Source of the DNA: Streptomyces sp. STR69
GTDB lineage: Bacteria; Actinomycetota; Actinomycetes; Streptomycetales; Streptomycetaceae
Direction: 5' to 3'
DNA length: 64,000 nucleotides
Assembly (NCBI RefSeq): GCF_024519455.1
Contig: NZ_JALJRY010000030.1
Location: forward strand, 29,491-93,490
In this document: positions 55,203 through 64,000 of the stretch, in pieces
How the letters are laid out: each line of letters opens with the position of its first letter
How positions within the stretch are numbered: the first letter of the stretch is position 1
Position numbers and translations under genes: made by a program
The notes under the pieces: generated by a model
What the model saw: the letters and a program-made list of their open reading frames with translations, nothing else
Database searches by the model: none
What the model was told of the DNA's origin: nothing

Positions 55203-55309
55203 GGGAGCACCCTATGAGCGCCGCGGTGATCAGGGGTACGGCTTGTTACGGCAAAGTGACGCAGACCACGATTTCGTACAGTGCCCCGGATTCCTGGATT
55301 CCCGGATCC

Positions 55310-55867
55310 TCAGAGCGTCAACAGCATCGCGACCATGGCGATCCCCATCGACAGCCGGCACGCCCGAGCCAACTCCGGCCGGTCGCCCCACCCGACACTC
55401 CCGCCGTCGCCGACGGCCGCGCCGGTGACGGGCACCAGTCGTATGCCCGACAGCAGCACGTATCCCACGAAGTAGAGGAGCAACACACCTGTCACGAGCG
55501 GGACTCCGGAGCCCTCGTGCTCATGGTGGTGACCGGGGGAGGCGCCCATCACGAGCGCCATGTAGACCATGGCGGCGGTGCCCAGCAGATGGTGCACATG
55601 GTGCGGGCTCCTGCGCGCGGTCCACAGGGCGCGCAGCGCCGCCGCGCCGAAGACCGCCGCATAGCCGGGCCAGGCCCACGACGGCGGTGCGAACACCGCG
55701 GCGGGCACGGCCATGGCGGCCATCCCGAAGCCCATCAGCGCCTCGCCGCCGGCGGCCCGTCGCTGTTCCTCGACGGGGCTGCGCATCCGCAACAGGCAGT
55801 ACGCCCCGGTCGCGGCGCAGAGCGCGACCAGCAGCCAGCCGGGCGAAGCCGGTCCGTGCATGCGCAT
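55310..55867 (-). CDS. DUF5134 membrane protein
   Basis: 185 residues with about five hydrophobic helices and histidine clusters (SPHHVHHLLGTA and PGHHHEHEG) that could bind metal. Often found beside M56 peptidases in Streptomyces, as here. Function unknown. Confidence 0.82.
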   Translation of the reverse strand: MRMHGPASPGWLLVALCAATGAYCLLRMRSPVEEQRRAAGGEALMGFGMAAMAVPAAVFAPPSWAWPGYAAVFGAAALRALWTARRSPHHVHHLLGTAAMVYMALVMGASPGHHHEHEGSGVPLVTGVLLLYFVGYVLLSGIRLVPVTGAAVGDGGSVGWGDRPELARACRLSMGIAMVAMLLTL

Positions 55868-56010
55868 CCCCCCGTTCCACCCTTGTTCTCACTCTTCGTA
55901 GACGATCGGTCACAGGTTGCCCGTGCCACACGGGGCGCAATCGAGCGCAACGGTGTACATGGGGAGCACTCGGCGGAGTGCGGCAGGTCGGAGGTGCGTT
56001 CCGGGATGTG

Positions 56011-56024
56011 TTTTACGAGTAAAA
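56011..56024. promoter_or_regulatory. Candidate MarR operator TTTTAC-GA-GTAAAA
   Basis: Six-base inverted arms with a two-base centre, AT-rich in GC-rich surroundings, 22 bases before the FUSC start. TAAACT downstream could be the -10. The MarR gene is the second gene of this operon, so feedback control is likely. Confidence 0.6.
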
Positions 56025-56045
56025 TACCTGCTAAACTTGCCCTTC

Positions 56046-57734
56046 ATGAGCAGTGCGACCCCCGCCCCCACCCCGCGCGTCCGACGCCTTCCGCTCGCCG
56101 GTGTGCTCCGTCTCGGCCGGCCCTCCGACATCTGGTTCAAGCCCGCGCTCAGCGTGGTCGCGTCCGTCGCCCCGCCCAACCTGGCCCTGCTCGCCCTGGG
56201 CCGCCTCGACTTGGCGATGTACACGATGGCCGGCTCCTTGTGCGCGCTCTACGCCCACAACAAGCCCTACGCCGCCCGGGCCCGCGCCCTGCTCTGGGTG
56301 GTGCTCGGGATGATCGGCGGTCTCGCCGTCGCGCTGGTCACCGCCTCCCTCACCACGAACGCCGTCGTGCTGGTCACGGTCGGCGCCGCCCTGGCCGCCG
56401 TACAGAAGGGCCTGTGCGACGCGACCCGGATCGGCCCGCCCGGCAACGTCGTCCTCACCTTCATCAGCTCCGCCTCGCTCTTCGCGCCGCAGACACTCGC
56501 CCAGATCCCCGGTCACCTCGCGCTCGCCGCCGTGGCGGGCGTCTGGGCGTGGCTCGTCGGCATGGCACCCGGCCTCGTCCGGCCCCACGGCCCCGAGCGC
56601 CGCGCCACGGCCCAGGCGCTGGACGCCGCCGCCGTGTACGCCGTCACCCACGGCACCGGCGACGGCCACGCACGCGCGCGTGCCGCAACGGCAGCGGCCA
56701 TCCAGGCAGCCTGGCAGTCCCTGCTCGCCACGGGTGCCCGCACCGAGCCCCGCCGCTCCCTCGAACGTCTCGTCGTCCGTGCCGAGGTCGCCCTCGCCGC
56801 GCCCGCGGACACCGACCCGGAGTTGCTTCGCATCTGGGCCCGCGAACTGCGCGGCAGCGGACCGGTCCCTCGGACCGACGATCCAGTGAGTGCCGTGGCC
56901 GAACTGCTCGGTGTGGACGCCGAACTCGCCACCTCCGCCCGCCCGTTGTGGACCAGGCTCGGCCCGCTCGCCCCCCTCGTGCTGCGCACGGGGATCGGCT
57001 GTGCCCTCGCGGGTTACGCCTCCCTGGCGCTCGGCGTGGGCCGTCCCTACTGGGCCCTCGTCACCGCCGCCTCCCTCTACCAGGTCAACATCACCCTCAC
57101 CTGGGGCCGGGGAGTGCAGCGGGTCGTCGGAAACCTCCTGGGCGTGCTCGTCTTCGCCGGGGTGGCACCGCTCGCGCACGCCCGTCCGGCGGCCCTCGTG
57201 CTGTGCTGCCTCGCGTTCAACTTCGGCGCCGAGGCGCTGATCGGCCGCAACTACTGGCTCGGCAGCGTCTGCGTGACCCCGATGGCGCTGCTCATCACCG
57301 AGTTCGCCCGGACCCAGCAGTCCGGGGAGCTGATCACCGAGCGGGTCGTGGACACCCTCGTCGGCGCCCTGGTCGGCCTCGTGGCCGCGGTTACCGTCAC
57401 CAACCGGCGCGCGACCGACCGTGTCGAGGAGGCGCTGACCGCGGTCGATGGGGCGCGCGGCCGGGCCGCGCGACTCCTGTGTGAGCCCGTTCCCGCCCCC
57501 GGAGCCCTGGATTCCGCGCACCGCGCGCTCGCCGCCGCCCTGGTCGAACTGCGGGCCACCGTCGACGCCGCGTCCGGCGAGTGGTGGCAGCGCGCTCTGC
57601 CCCAGGAGCGGGTCGTGCTCGCCGAGCAGTCCGGACACCGTACGCTCGCCGCGACGGTACGACGCCGGGGGCCGCACTCCTGGCCGACCGCGGATCGGCG
57701 CACGGGCAGGAAGACGGAGGGCGTACGGGGATGA
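56046..57734 (+). CDS. FUSC-family membrane protein (second copy)
   Basis: 562 residues with two blocks of membrane helices (about 30-190 and 310-455). RPYWALVTAASLYQVN and RGVQRVVGNLLGVLVF match the FUSC/YccS-type exporter family. Its TGA overlaps the MarR ATG as ATGA. Under the MarR palindrome, it may export a phenolic or acid signal. Confidence 0.88.
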   Translation: MSSATPAPTPRVRRLPLAGVLRLGRPSDIWFKPALSVVASVAPPNLALLALGRLDLAMYTMAGSLCALYAHNKPYAARARALLWVVLGMIGGLAVALVTASLTTNAVVLVTVGAALAAVQKGLCDATRIGPPGNVVLTFISSASLFAPQTLAQIPGHLALAAVAGVWAWLVGMAPGLVRPHGPERRATAQALDAAAVYAVTHGTGDGHARARAATAAAIQAAWQSLLATGARTEPRRSLERLVVRAEVALAAPADTDPELLRIWARELRGSGPVPRTDDPVSAVAELLGVDAELATSARPLWTRLGPLAPLVLRTGIGCALAGYASLALGVGRPYWALVTAASLYQVNITLTWGRGVQRVVGNLLGVLVFAGVAPLAHARPAALVLCCLAFNFGAEALIGRNYWLGSVCVTPMALLITEFARTQQSGELITERVVDTLVGALVGLVAAVTVTNRRATDRVEEALTAVDGARGRAARLLCEPVPAPGALDSAHRALAAALVELRATVDAASGEWWQRALPQERVVLAEQSGHRTLAATVRRRGPHSWPTADRRTGRKTEGVRG

Positions 57735-58318
57735 CGTCAATGAACGGACGGCCGGCGGACGGAAACGGTGCCTCTCCGGATACGGCCCGGCACGACCACT
57801 CGCCGAGCGCGCCCCGCCACGACACCGTCGCCGCCGTAGTCGGGCAGTGGCAGGCCGTGCACCCCGATCTCGACACCGGACCGATGGAGATCATCGGCCG
57901 TATCAACCGGTGTGCCGCCCTGCTCCAGCAGGCCGAGGACGCGCCGCTGCGCCGGGCCGGGCTCAGCCGTCCTGAGTTCGACCTGCTCGGCGCGCTCCGC
58001 CGCACCGGGCACGAACTGACGCCGAGCGACCTGACCCGGGAGACCTTCTCCTCGGGTGCCGCCGTCACCAAGCGCCTCAAGCAGCTCACCGAACGCGGAC
58101 TGGTCGAGCGCCGCGGCGACACCCGCGACCGCCGCGTCGCCCACGTCCGCCTCACGGACGCCGGCCGCGACCTCGTCGACGCGATCCTGCCCGAGCAGCT
58201 CGCCTACGAGACCACCGTGCTCGCCGGTCTCGACACCCCCGGACAGGGCGAACTCGCCACCCTGCTCGGTGAGTTGCTGGCCCAGCTGGAAGGCCGGCTG
58301 GGAGTGCTGCGCGTCTGA
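57731..58318 (+). CDS. MarR-family regulator
   Basis: 195 residues: winged HTH (LSRPEFDLLGALRRTGHELTPSDLTRETFSSGAAVTKRLKQLTERGLVERR) and flanking dimerisation helices, with about 45 extra N-terminal residues. It is translationally coupled to the FUSC gene; the palindrome at 56011 is the likely binding site. Confidence 0.92.
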   Translation: MTSMNGRPADGNGASPDTARHDHSPSAPRHDTVAAVVGQWQAVHPDLDTGPMEIIGRINRCAALLQQAEDAPLRRAGLSRPEFDLLGALRRTGHELTPSDLTRETFSSGAAVTKRLKQLTERGLVERRGDTRDRRVAHVRLTDAGRDLVDAILPEQLAYETTVLAGLDTPGQGELATLLGELLAQLEGRLGVLRV

Positions 58319-58436
58319 GCCGCCGTATGCGAGCGGTGACGGACCGTTGACGTGGGCCGGGTGATCTCCCTACGTTCGACCAGGTCGGTTCGGGACACCG
58401 GCTGTCGTACGACATGTCGAACAAGGGATTGATGCC

Positions 58437-61022
58437 GTGGCAGCCGAAGCCTCCGCCGCCCCCACCTCCGGGAAGCTCACCATCGACCTCGGCACCGACA
58501 CGGGCCCCTTCCACGGAGGCGCGAGCGGCACGCTCTACGGCCTCTACGGCGACGGTGTCCCCAGCCGCAACGTCGTCGAGGGCATGTACGTCCGCACGGT
58601 CTCCACCAAGGCCCAGGACGGCACCCAGCACCCGGGCGCCGACGCCCTGGAGATGCTGCGCCCCTTCGTCGAGGCGGGTGGCAAGGACGTCTACGTCTAC
58701 CTGACCGACATCTACCGCGGCTTCCCCTACGAATGGCCCGGCGCCACCGGCCCCGAGCGCCTCGCCGACTTCACGGCGCGCGTCCGCAGGCACGTCGAAC
58801 AGGTACTGGCGCTCGGCGCGTACGGGTCCCATGTCGTGTACGTCCCGTTCAACGAACCCGAGGGCAACATGTTCGGCACGGGGGAGTGGAGCTACGACGG
58901 GACCTCCTGGCACACCGACCCACGCGCCTACTTCACCGCGTGGCGTGACATCTACCGCCTGATCAAGGACCTCGACCCCGACGCCCGCATCGCCGGCCCC
59001 AACACCTGCGAGCTGTACGACGAGGTCAAGGGCTTCCTGCAGTTCGCCGAGGCCGAGGGCGTACTGCCCGACATCGTCACCTGGCACGAACTGTCCTCGC
59101 CGGACGAGATCCGCACGAACGTCGCCAAGTACCGGGCTCTGGAACGGGAGTTGGGCATCGGCCCACTCCCCGTCAACATCAACGAGTACGCCCACAACTA
59201 CCACTTGTCCGTCCCGGGGCAGATGATCCAGTGGATCGCCGCGATCGAGGAGTCCAAGGTCGACGCCGACATGGCGTACTGGAACATCGACGGCAACCTC
59301 AACGACTCGGCGGTCGAGGCCAACAAGGGCAACGGACAGTGGTGGCTGTTCAACGCCTACGGCCAGTTCACGGGCAACACCGTCCGGGTCACCGCACCCC
59401 ACCCGAACGTGCAGTACACACTCCAGGGCGTCGCATCACTCGACCGGGACAAGCGGCAGGCGCGGGTGCTCTTCGGCGGCGCGGGCGGTTCGGCGGACGT
59501 CGTGTTCGAGCACGTCGACCCCGAGGTCTTCGGTACGACCGTTCACGCGCGGCTCCTGGAGATCCCCTGGACGGGACAAGTCGGCGCCTCCGCACCGCCG
59601 TTGCGGCTCGCCGACCGTGAACTCCCCGTCATGAACGGCAAAGTGACGCTCCGTCTGACGGACCTGGAGGAGATGTCGGCGTACCAGGTGATCCTGTCCC
59701 CGGGCGGCGAGGGGGCCGTAGCGCTGGCGCCCTCGGTCGGCTGGAGCCGGACGTATCAGGCCGAGGACGCGACCTACCTCGGTGGCGGCCGGTCCCTGAA
59801 CGGGCCCGAGGGGTCCCCGTCCGACGTCGACAAGTTCGCCACGTCGACCGGCTACCACGTGGGCGGCCTCCGCACCGGCTCCGACGGCGTGCTCGCCTTC
59901 TCCGTCGAAGTCCCGCAGGACGGGACGTACGACGTGAGCGTCTTCGCCAACTCGTACAACCTGGCCGACGCGGTGCGCGAGCAGGGACCCACCAATGTCT
60001 TCCTCCGCGTCGACGGCCGCCAACCGCGCGAACTCCGGCTGCCGCTCGGCTACAAGTGGGCGGTGTGGGGCCACACCGACACTCGCGTCGAACTGACCGC
60101 CGGTGCGCACACGATCACCCTCGCCGCCAAGGACGCCGACCTCGGTGTCACGCGGGGCGACGCGGTCGTCGACAAGCTCGACCTCACCCTCCGCGACGAC
60201 CAGGAGGCCGGGTTCGCGTTGTACGACGCCGAGTTCGCCGTTCTGGAGGGTGGTGCTCGTGTCGACTACACGATCCGAGGTGCCTCCGGCCCCGGTGTCG
60301 CCGTACTGCCGCGGGGTGGCACCGCGACCTTCTGGGTGCACGCGGCGGACTACGGGGAGGCGACGGTGACGGTCGACCGGATCGGGCCCGGGGAGGGCGA
60401 GTTGACGATCAACGGTGAGAACGTGGGGATTGTCGAACGATCCTCCGTGCCCCTCTTCCTCGCATCGGGCATCAACAAGATCACCATCACCGCCGCTTCC
60501 GACGACCTCGTCCTCGACCGCCTCCGGACAGCGCCGTCACGCGGCCTCCTGCCCACCTCGACCTACCCGGCCGAGGAGGGCATCACGACCGGCAGTGCCC
60601 GGGTCACCGGTGCCCACACGTTCGCCACCGGCGGCAAGGCGGTCGACGGCATCGGCGCCGGACCCGGGAACGCCCTCACCCTCACCGTGACGGCGGAGCG
60701 GGCCGGCCGGCACGCGCTCACGATCCGCTACTCCAACGGCGAGCAGGCGCCCGCCACCCACTACAACCCGGACCCGGTCTGCCGCCACGCGGACATCGGG
60801 GTCAACGGGGCCGCCCCACAGCGCGTCCTGTTCCCCACGACCTTCCACTTCAACAACTTCCACGACCTGACCGTCCCCGTCACCCTCGACGAGGGCGCCA
60901 ACACCCTCACCTTCACCGCCGACGAACTCCCGGACCACGACGGCCGGTCGAGGAACCAGTACGGTCAGCGCTCCGCGTACGCCCCCGTGATCGACCAGGT
61001 GACGGTGACACCGCTGGCTTGA
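58437..61022 (+). CDS. GH39-like glycoside hydrolase with two beta-sandwich modules
   Basis: 861 residues. A clan GH-A TIM barrel (about 15-330) has acid/base Glu140 in FNEPEGN and nucleophile Glu250 in NINEYAH. A beta domain (about 330-420) follows, then two CBM35/CBM6-like modules (about 440-590 with YQAEDATYLGG; about 690-861). The start is GTG 58437 with AAGGGA upstream; no signal peptide is seen, unusual for a multimodular cell-wall glycosidase, and no other in-frame start supplies one. It could act inside the cell or use a non-classical route. Confidence 0.82.
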   Translation: MAAEASAAPTSGKLTIDLGTDTGPFHGGASGTLYGLYGDGVPSRNVVEGMYVRTVSTKAQDGTQHPGADALEMLRPFVEAGGKDVYVYLTDIYRGFPYEWPGATGPERLADFTARVRRHVEQVLALGAYGSHVVYVPFNEPEGNMFGTGEWSYDGTSWHTDPRAYFTAWRDIYRLIKDLDPDARIAGPNTCELYDEVKGFLQFAEAEGVLPDIVTWHELSSPDEIRTNVAKYRALERELGIGPLPVNINEYAHNYHLSVPGQMIQWIAAIEESKVDADMAYWNIDGNLNDSAVEANKGNGQWWLFNAYGQFTGNTVRVTAPHPNVQYTLQGVASLDRDKRQARVLFGGAGGSADVVFEHVDPEVFGTTVHARLLEIPWTGQVGASAPPLRLADRELPVMNGKVTLRLTDLEEMSAYQVILSPGGEGAVALAPSVGWSRTYQAEDATYLGGGRSLNGPEGSPSDVDKFATSTGYHVGGLRTGSDGVLAFSVEVPQDGTYDVSVFANSYNLADAVREQGPTNVFLRVDGRQPRELRLPLGYKWAVWGHTDTRVELTAGAHTITLAAKDADLGVTRGDAVVDKLDLTLRDDQEAGFALYDAEFAVLEGGARVDYTIRGASGPGVAVLPRGGTATFWVHAADYGEATVTVDRIGPGEGELTINGENVGIVERSSVPLFLASGINKITITAASDDLVLDRLRTAPSRGLLPTSTYPAEEGITTGSARVTGAHTFATGGKAVDGIGAGPGNALTLTVTAERAGRHALTIRYSNGEQAPATHYNPDPVCRHADIGVNGAAPQRVLFPTTFHFNNFHDLTVPVTLDEGANTLTFTADELPDHDGRSRNQYGQRSAYAPVIDQVTVTPLA

Positions 61023-61052
61023 CCGCGTGCGGCGGGCGGGCGAACGACGGGC

Positions 61053-61817
61053 TCAGCCCTCCGCGCCCGCCCCGTGCACCCCGAACACCGCCCCCTGCGG
61101 ATCCCGCAGCACCGCGATCCGCCGTACGTCGGCGATGGAATGCGGCTCCATGAGGACCGTGCCGCCCGCCGCGGTCGTCGCGGCGGCGGTCGCGTGGACG
61201 TCGGCCACCGCGAAGTACGGCAGCCAGTGCGGAGGCACCTCAAGCGGGAACTTGTCGTCCATCGCCATCATGCCGCCGAAGTCGGCGCCGTCGATGCCCC
61301 ACTGCGGGTAGTGCGCCGAGGGCCGGACGGTCCAGCCGAACACGTTCGTGTAGAAGGCCTCGGCCCGCTCGGGCGCCCGCGTCAGCAGCTCCACCCAGCC
61401 CAGCGCGCCGGGCGAGTTGAACAGCCCGGCGCCGGGGAAGGCCCGCGCCTGCCACATCTGGAACGCGGCCCCGCCCGGGTCCAGGGCGACCGCGAAGCGC
61501 CCGATGTCGAACACGTCGGCCGGCTCCGTCAACAGCGTCCCGCCCGCCGTACGCACCCGCTCCGCGGCCCTGTCGGCGTCCGCCACCGCGAACGACACGT
61601 TCCACGCCACCGGCTGCGACTCCTGGAACAGGGGCGCCAGACCGGCGACCGCCGCGTCCCCGATGTGCGCGACCGTGTAGCCGCCCGCCTCCTGCCGGGG
61701 ATCGGTCTCCGGACGCCAGCCGAACACGTCCGCGTAGAACCGCTTGGCCGCATCGAGATCACTGGTCCCGAGCTCGACCCAGCAGGGCCCGCCGGTCACC
61801 GGCCTGTCGAGCTTCAT
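61053..61817 (-). CDS. Two-domain VOC (glyoxalase/bleomycin-resistance) protein
   Basis: 254 residues, two VOC domains (about 5-120 and 130-250). Each has the characteristic betaalphabetabetabeta order; CWVELGTSDLDAAKRFYADVFGW and VELLTRAPERAEAFYTNVFGW are the repeated first strands. Substrate is unknown. Confidence 0.9.
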   Translation of the reverse strand: MKLDRPVTGGPCWVELGTSDLDAAKRFYADVFGWRPETDPRQEAGGYTVAHIGDAAVAGLAPLFQESQPVAWNVSFAVADADRAAERVRTAGGTLLTEPADVFDIGRFAVALDPGGAAFQMWQARAFPGAGLFNSPGALGWVELLTRAPERAEAFYTNVFGWTVRPSAHYPQWGIDGADFGGMMAMDDKFPLEVPPHWLPYFAVADVHATAAATTAAGGTVLMEPHSIADVRRIAVLRDPQGAVFGVHGAGAEG

Positions 61818-61913
61818 GGCGTTCCTTCCGCAGGAAGTACCCCTCCCAGCACGCTAAGCCCGGGCCGCGACCCCGGCCAACCGGCACGGAAGGGCACCCT
61901 GCCCGCCGTAGGC

Positions 61914-62306
61914 CTAGATCCCCGGCCGGTACCGCAGCGGATGATCCGCCGGCACCTCCACCAGCACGATCCGCGTCCCGTCCGGATCCGCCACCCACAT
62001 CTCCACCAGCCCCCAGGGCTCCTTCACCGGCGGCCGTACGATCTCGACCCCCTTCGCCCGCGACTCCTCGTACGCGGCCCCCGCGTCCGCGACCTGCAGC
62101 CACAGCTGTACGGCGGGCGAGGGCGGGGTGTCGGAGCGTCCGGAGACCTCCAGGAACCCGCCGCCGAGGAAGTAGACGGTCCCGCGCTCCACCCCCGTGC
62201 CGAACTCCCGGTAGACGGGCAGCCCCAACTGCTCGCCGTAGAAGGCGCGGGAGCGGTCGGGATCGGTCGGGCGCAGCAGGATACGGCTGCTCAGTACGTG
62301 CACCAT
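61914..62306 (-). CDS. Single-domain VOC protein
   Basis: 130 residues. N-terminal SSRILLRPTDPDRSRAFYGEQLGLPVYREFG and C-terminal EMWVADPDGTRIVLVEVP fit the glyoxalase/bleomycin-resistance fold. It is 96 bases upstream of the two-domain VOC gene on the same strand. Confidence 0.9.
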   Translation of the reverse strand: MVHVLSSRILLRPTDPDRSRAFYGEQLGLPVYREFGTGVERGTVYFLGGGFLEVSGRSDTPPSPAVQLWLQVADAGAAYEESRAKGVEIVRPPVKEPWGLVEMWVADPDGTRIVLVEVPADHPLRYRPGI

Positions 62307-62383
62307 GCGGCCGGAGCCTAGTCTTCGTGGCCGCGTTACTCTCGTCTCTGCCCGAGCCGCGCCCCTGATCGGAGTTGTGCACC

Positions 62384-62923
62384 ATGGACACCGCCGCCAC
62401 CGGACTGACCTTCCGCGACGCCACCGACGCCGATGTGGACGCCCTCGTCGTGCTGATCGAGTCGGCCTACCGGGGTGACGACAGCCGGGCCGGGTGGACC
62501 ACCGAGGCGGACATCCTCGAAGGGCAGCGGACCGACCCCGAAGGCGTGCTCGCGGTCGTCAAGTCGCCCGACAGCCGACTGCTGGTGGTCGAACGGGACG
62601 GTCAGGTCGTCGCCTGCTGCCAGCTCGAACACCGCGGCGACCACGCCTACTTCGGGATGTTCGCGGTCAGCCCGCAGCTCCAGGGCGGCGGGCTCGGCAA
62701 GGTCATCATCGCGGAGGCGGAGCGCACGGCCAGGGAGACCTGGGGAGTGGGGGAGATGCACATGACCGTGATCTCCGTACGGAACGACCTCATCGCCTGG
62801 TACGAGCGCCGCGGCTATCGCCGTACGGGCCGGATGACCCCGTTCCCGTACGGCGACGAGCGGTTCGGCATTCCGCAGCGCGACGACCTGCAGTTCGAGC
62901 TGCTGGTCAAGCCGTTGGTGTGA
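62384..62923 (+). CDS. GNAT N-acetyltransferase
   Basis: 179 residues with motif A AVSPQLQGGGLGKVIIAEAE and terminal YERRGYRRTGR. Predicted acetyl-CoA-dependent acetylation of a small molecule or protein amine. ATG 62384 has GGAG nine bases upstream; in-frame ATG 62375 is less suitable. Convergent with the phosphodiesterase gene. Confidence 0.92.
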   Translation: MDTAATGLTFRDATDADVDALVVLIESAYRGDDSRAGWTTEADILEGQRTDPEGVLAVVKSPDSRLLVVERDGQVVACCQLEHRGDHAYFGMFAVSPQLQGGGLGKVIIAEAERTARETWGVGEMHMTVISVRNDLIAWYERRGYRRTGRMTPFPYGDERFGIPQRDDLQFELLVKPLV

Positions 62924-62926
62924 GGC

Positions 62927-63610
62927 TCACGCCGTGAAGCGGCCCGTGCGTTTGATCTCCGGGTAGTCGGTGGTCGCGCCGTCCAGGCCCAGGGCGCGTA
63001 CGAGCCGCAGCTGGTCCTGGGTGTTCACCACCCAGCCGATGATCTTCAGGTCCGCCTTGCGGGCCGCCTCGACGACCTCCAGGGTCAGCCTGCGGATGTT
63101 GAGGCAGACCGTTTCGGCACCGGCCTCGGTGGCGCGCTCCACCACGTCGGGGCCGAAGCGGCTCGCGATCAGCGCGGTGCGCACGCCGGGCACCAGGCGG
63201 GCGATCTCGGTGATCGCCTCGTCGTGGAACGAGGACACCTCGACCCGTCCGACCAGGTCCCGTCGGTGCATGACCTCGGCCAGCGCCCGTGCCGCCGCCA
63301 GGTCCTTGATCTCTGCCTGGAGCGGTGACCGGACGGCGTCCAGCACCTCGTCGAAGGTGGGTACGTGCTCGCCGCGGCCCGCGTCCAGGGTGCGCAGCTC
63401 GTCGAGGGTCCGTTCGGCGATCGGACCGGTCCCGTCGGTCGTACGGTCCACGTCGGCGTCGTGCATGACGACGAGGGCGCCGTCCCTGCTCAGATGCAGA
63501 TCGAGTTCGATGACATCGAGGCCGGCCTGCTCGGCGGCGACGAAGGAACGGAGAGTGTTCTCGGGTTCGAGACCCATGACTCCGCGGTGACCGATGGTGA
63601 GGAAGTTCAA
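62927..63610 (-). CDS. Glycerophosphodiester phosphodiesterase
   Basis: 227 residues with all GDPD active-site motifs: GHRGVMGLEPENT, ELDLHLSRDGALVVMHD and PLQAEIK. It hydrolyses glycerophosphodiesters to glycerol-3-phosphate and an alcohol in the cytoplasm (no signal peptide). Stops four bases from the GNAT stop. Confidence 0.93.
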   Translation of the reverse strand: MNFLTIGHRGVMGLEPENTLRSFVAAEQAGLDVIELDLHLSRDGALVVMHDADVDRTTDGTGPIAERTLDELRTLDAGRGEHVPTFDEVLDAVRSPLQAEIKDLAAARALAEVMHRRDLVGRVEVSSFHDEAITEIARLVPGVRTALIASRFGPDVVERATEAGAETVCLNIRRLTLEVVEAARKADLKIIGWVVNTQDQLRLVRALGLDGATTDYPEIKRTGRFTA

Positions 63611-63966
63611 GGTTCGACTCGCTTCCGTCGACGGCGGCTCGGCACGCGCGCGCGGCGCGGCCGGACATCGGCGTCCACGCGGCAGAGCCGCAGCCTAACG
63701 GCCGGGCCCGGCGATGGACCCGCACGTACACGGACGAACGGGGAGACAGGAGCGGCCGACCTGCGCGGCACCGGCAGGGACGGTCATCCCGGGGTGGGCG
63801 AGTCCCGGGGTGATTGACGGGTGGCCGGTTTCGACGCCCCGCTCCCTGGGTAGCCGCGCGATGTCTCTTCGGCGGCCTTCACGGTTTCCGGCAGGAAAAA
63901 GTTCGGTCACGAGCAGGGGTCGGCAGGATAATTTCCCGAAGATCCCCTTGCTGGGAGAAACCACAT
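63611..63966. other. Gene-poor stretch
   Basis: No supported gene here. It holds the phosphodiesterase promoter region and, near 63930, a GATAAT-like -10 on the plus strand. Possible minus-strand reading frames have no domain similarity. Confidence 0.5.
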
Positions 63967-64000
63967 ATGTATACGGTTTCCATACGCTGGGTTCTCCCGT
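63967..64000 (+). CDS. Possible 5' end of a truncated gene
   Basis: ATG 63967 follows GGGAG at a good distance, and the frame (MYTVSIRWVLP) is open to the window edge. Too short to identify. Confidence 0.3.
   Translation, partial: MYTVSIRWVLP

Noticed and set aside
63695..63964. An 89-codon minus-strand reading frame
   Set aside because: No ribosome site, no domain and low-complexity composition; treated as non-coding.
1..64000. CRISPR arrays, insertion sequences, tRNA genes, phage genes
   Set aside because: No repeat-spacer pattern, transposase, cloverleaf or phage protein was seen by eye on either strand; a tool-based scan was not possible.

Overview
The window is high-GC DNA with the strong third-codon-position GC bias, GTG starts, frequent ATGA/GTGA stop-start overlaps and gene families of a Streptomyces or close relative. 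Supporting families include a SARP/BTAD-ATPase giant, a SpoIIE phosphatase with an anti-sigma kinase domain, an Rv1733c-like protein, DUF2630 and DUF5134 proteins, CBM2 and CBM13 modules, and LacI-controlled secreted hydrolases. I found no rRNA, tRNA, CRISPR array, insertion sequence or prophage. About 50 protein genes fill the window almost without gaps.

Region 1 (1-7453, minus strand) is the most unusual part. It is a three-gene operon of acyl-CoA carboxylase beta subunit, FadD32-like fatty acyl-AMP ligase and an ACP-KS-AT-ACP-TE polyketide synthase that runs off the left edge. This is the gene content and domain order of the mycolic-acid condensation machinery (AccD4, FadD32, Pks13) of Mycobacteriales, in a genome that otherwise looks like Streptomyces. 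The expected chemistry is one Claisen condensation of an activated fatty acid with a carboxylated acyl-CoA, giving an alpha-branched beta-keto lipid.

Region 2 (7630-16719) is a secreted glycan-degradation locus. It has a GH28-like beta-helix protein, a LacI regulator, two GH76 alpha-1,6-mannanases, a GH27 enzyme with a CBM13 module, and the 3' remnants of a GH125 alpha-mannosidase and a sugar-binding protein fused at a deletion scar. Similar imperfect palindromes centred on AACGT lie before three of the genes. The set suggests fungal alpha-mannan use. A dihydrofolate-reductase-like gene sits inside it.

Region 3 (16727-42471) is ordinary chromosomal content: hemerythrin plus PNPOx-like pair, SARP regulator, amidohydrolase, MFS exporter, SpoIIE phosphatase, methyltransferase, large TerD-domain protein, HAD and Lrp, FUSC protein, lactonase, a CbiX-like protein without its usual histidines, an N-acetylglucosamine-kinase-like protein coupled to uracil-DNA glycosylase, a BNR-repeat protein, a HEAT-repeat protein and an AidB-like dehydrogenase.

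Region 4 (42567-49387) has a PaaX-like regulator, then two pectate lyases (PL3, PL1) divergent from a CBM2-bearing esterase and an SGNH hydrolase, with two CebR-like AGCGCT palindromes in the divergent promoter region, and a nucleobase permease.

Region 5 (49518-64000) has an FprA-type ferredoxin reductase, a TetR regulator, HAD, PAP2, M56 peptidase and DUF5134 genes, a FUSC-MarR operon with a palindrome in its promoter, a large GH39-like glycosidase without a visible signal peptide, VOC and GNAT proteins and a glycerophosphodiester phosphodiesterase.
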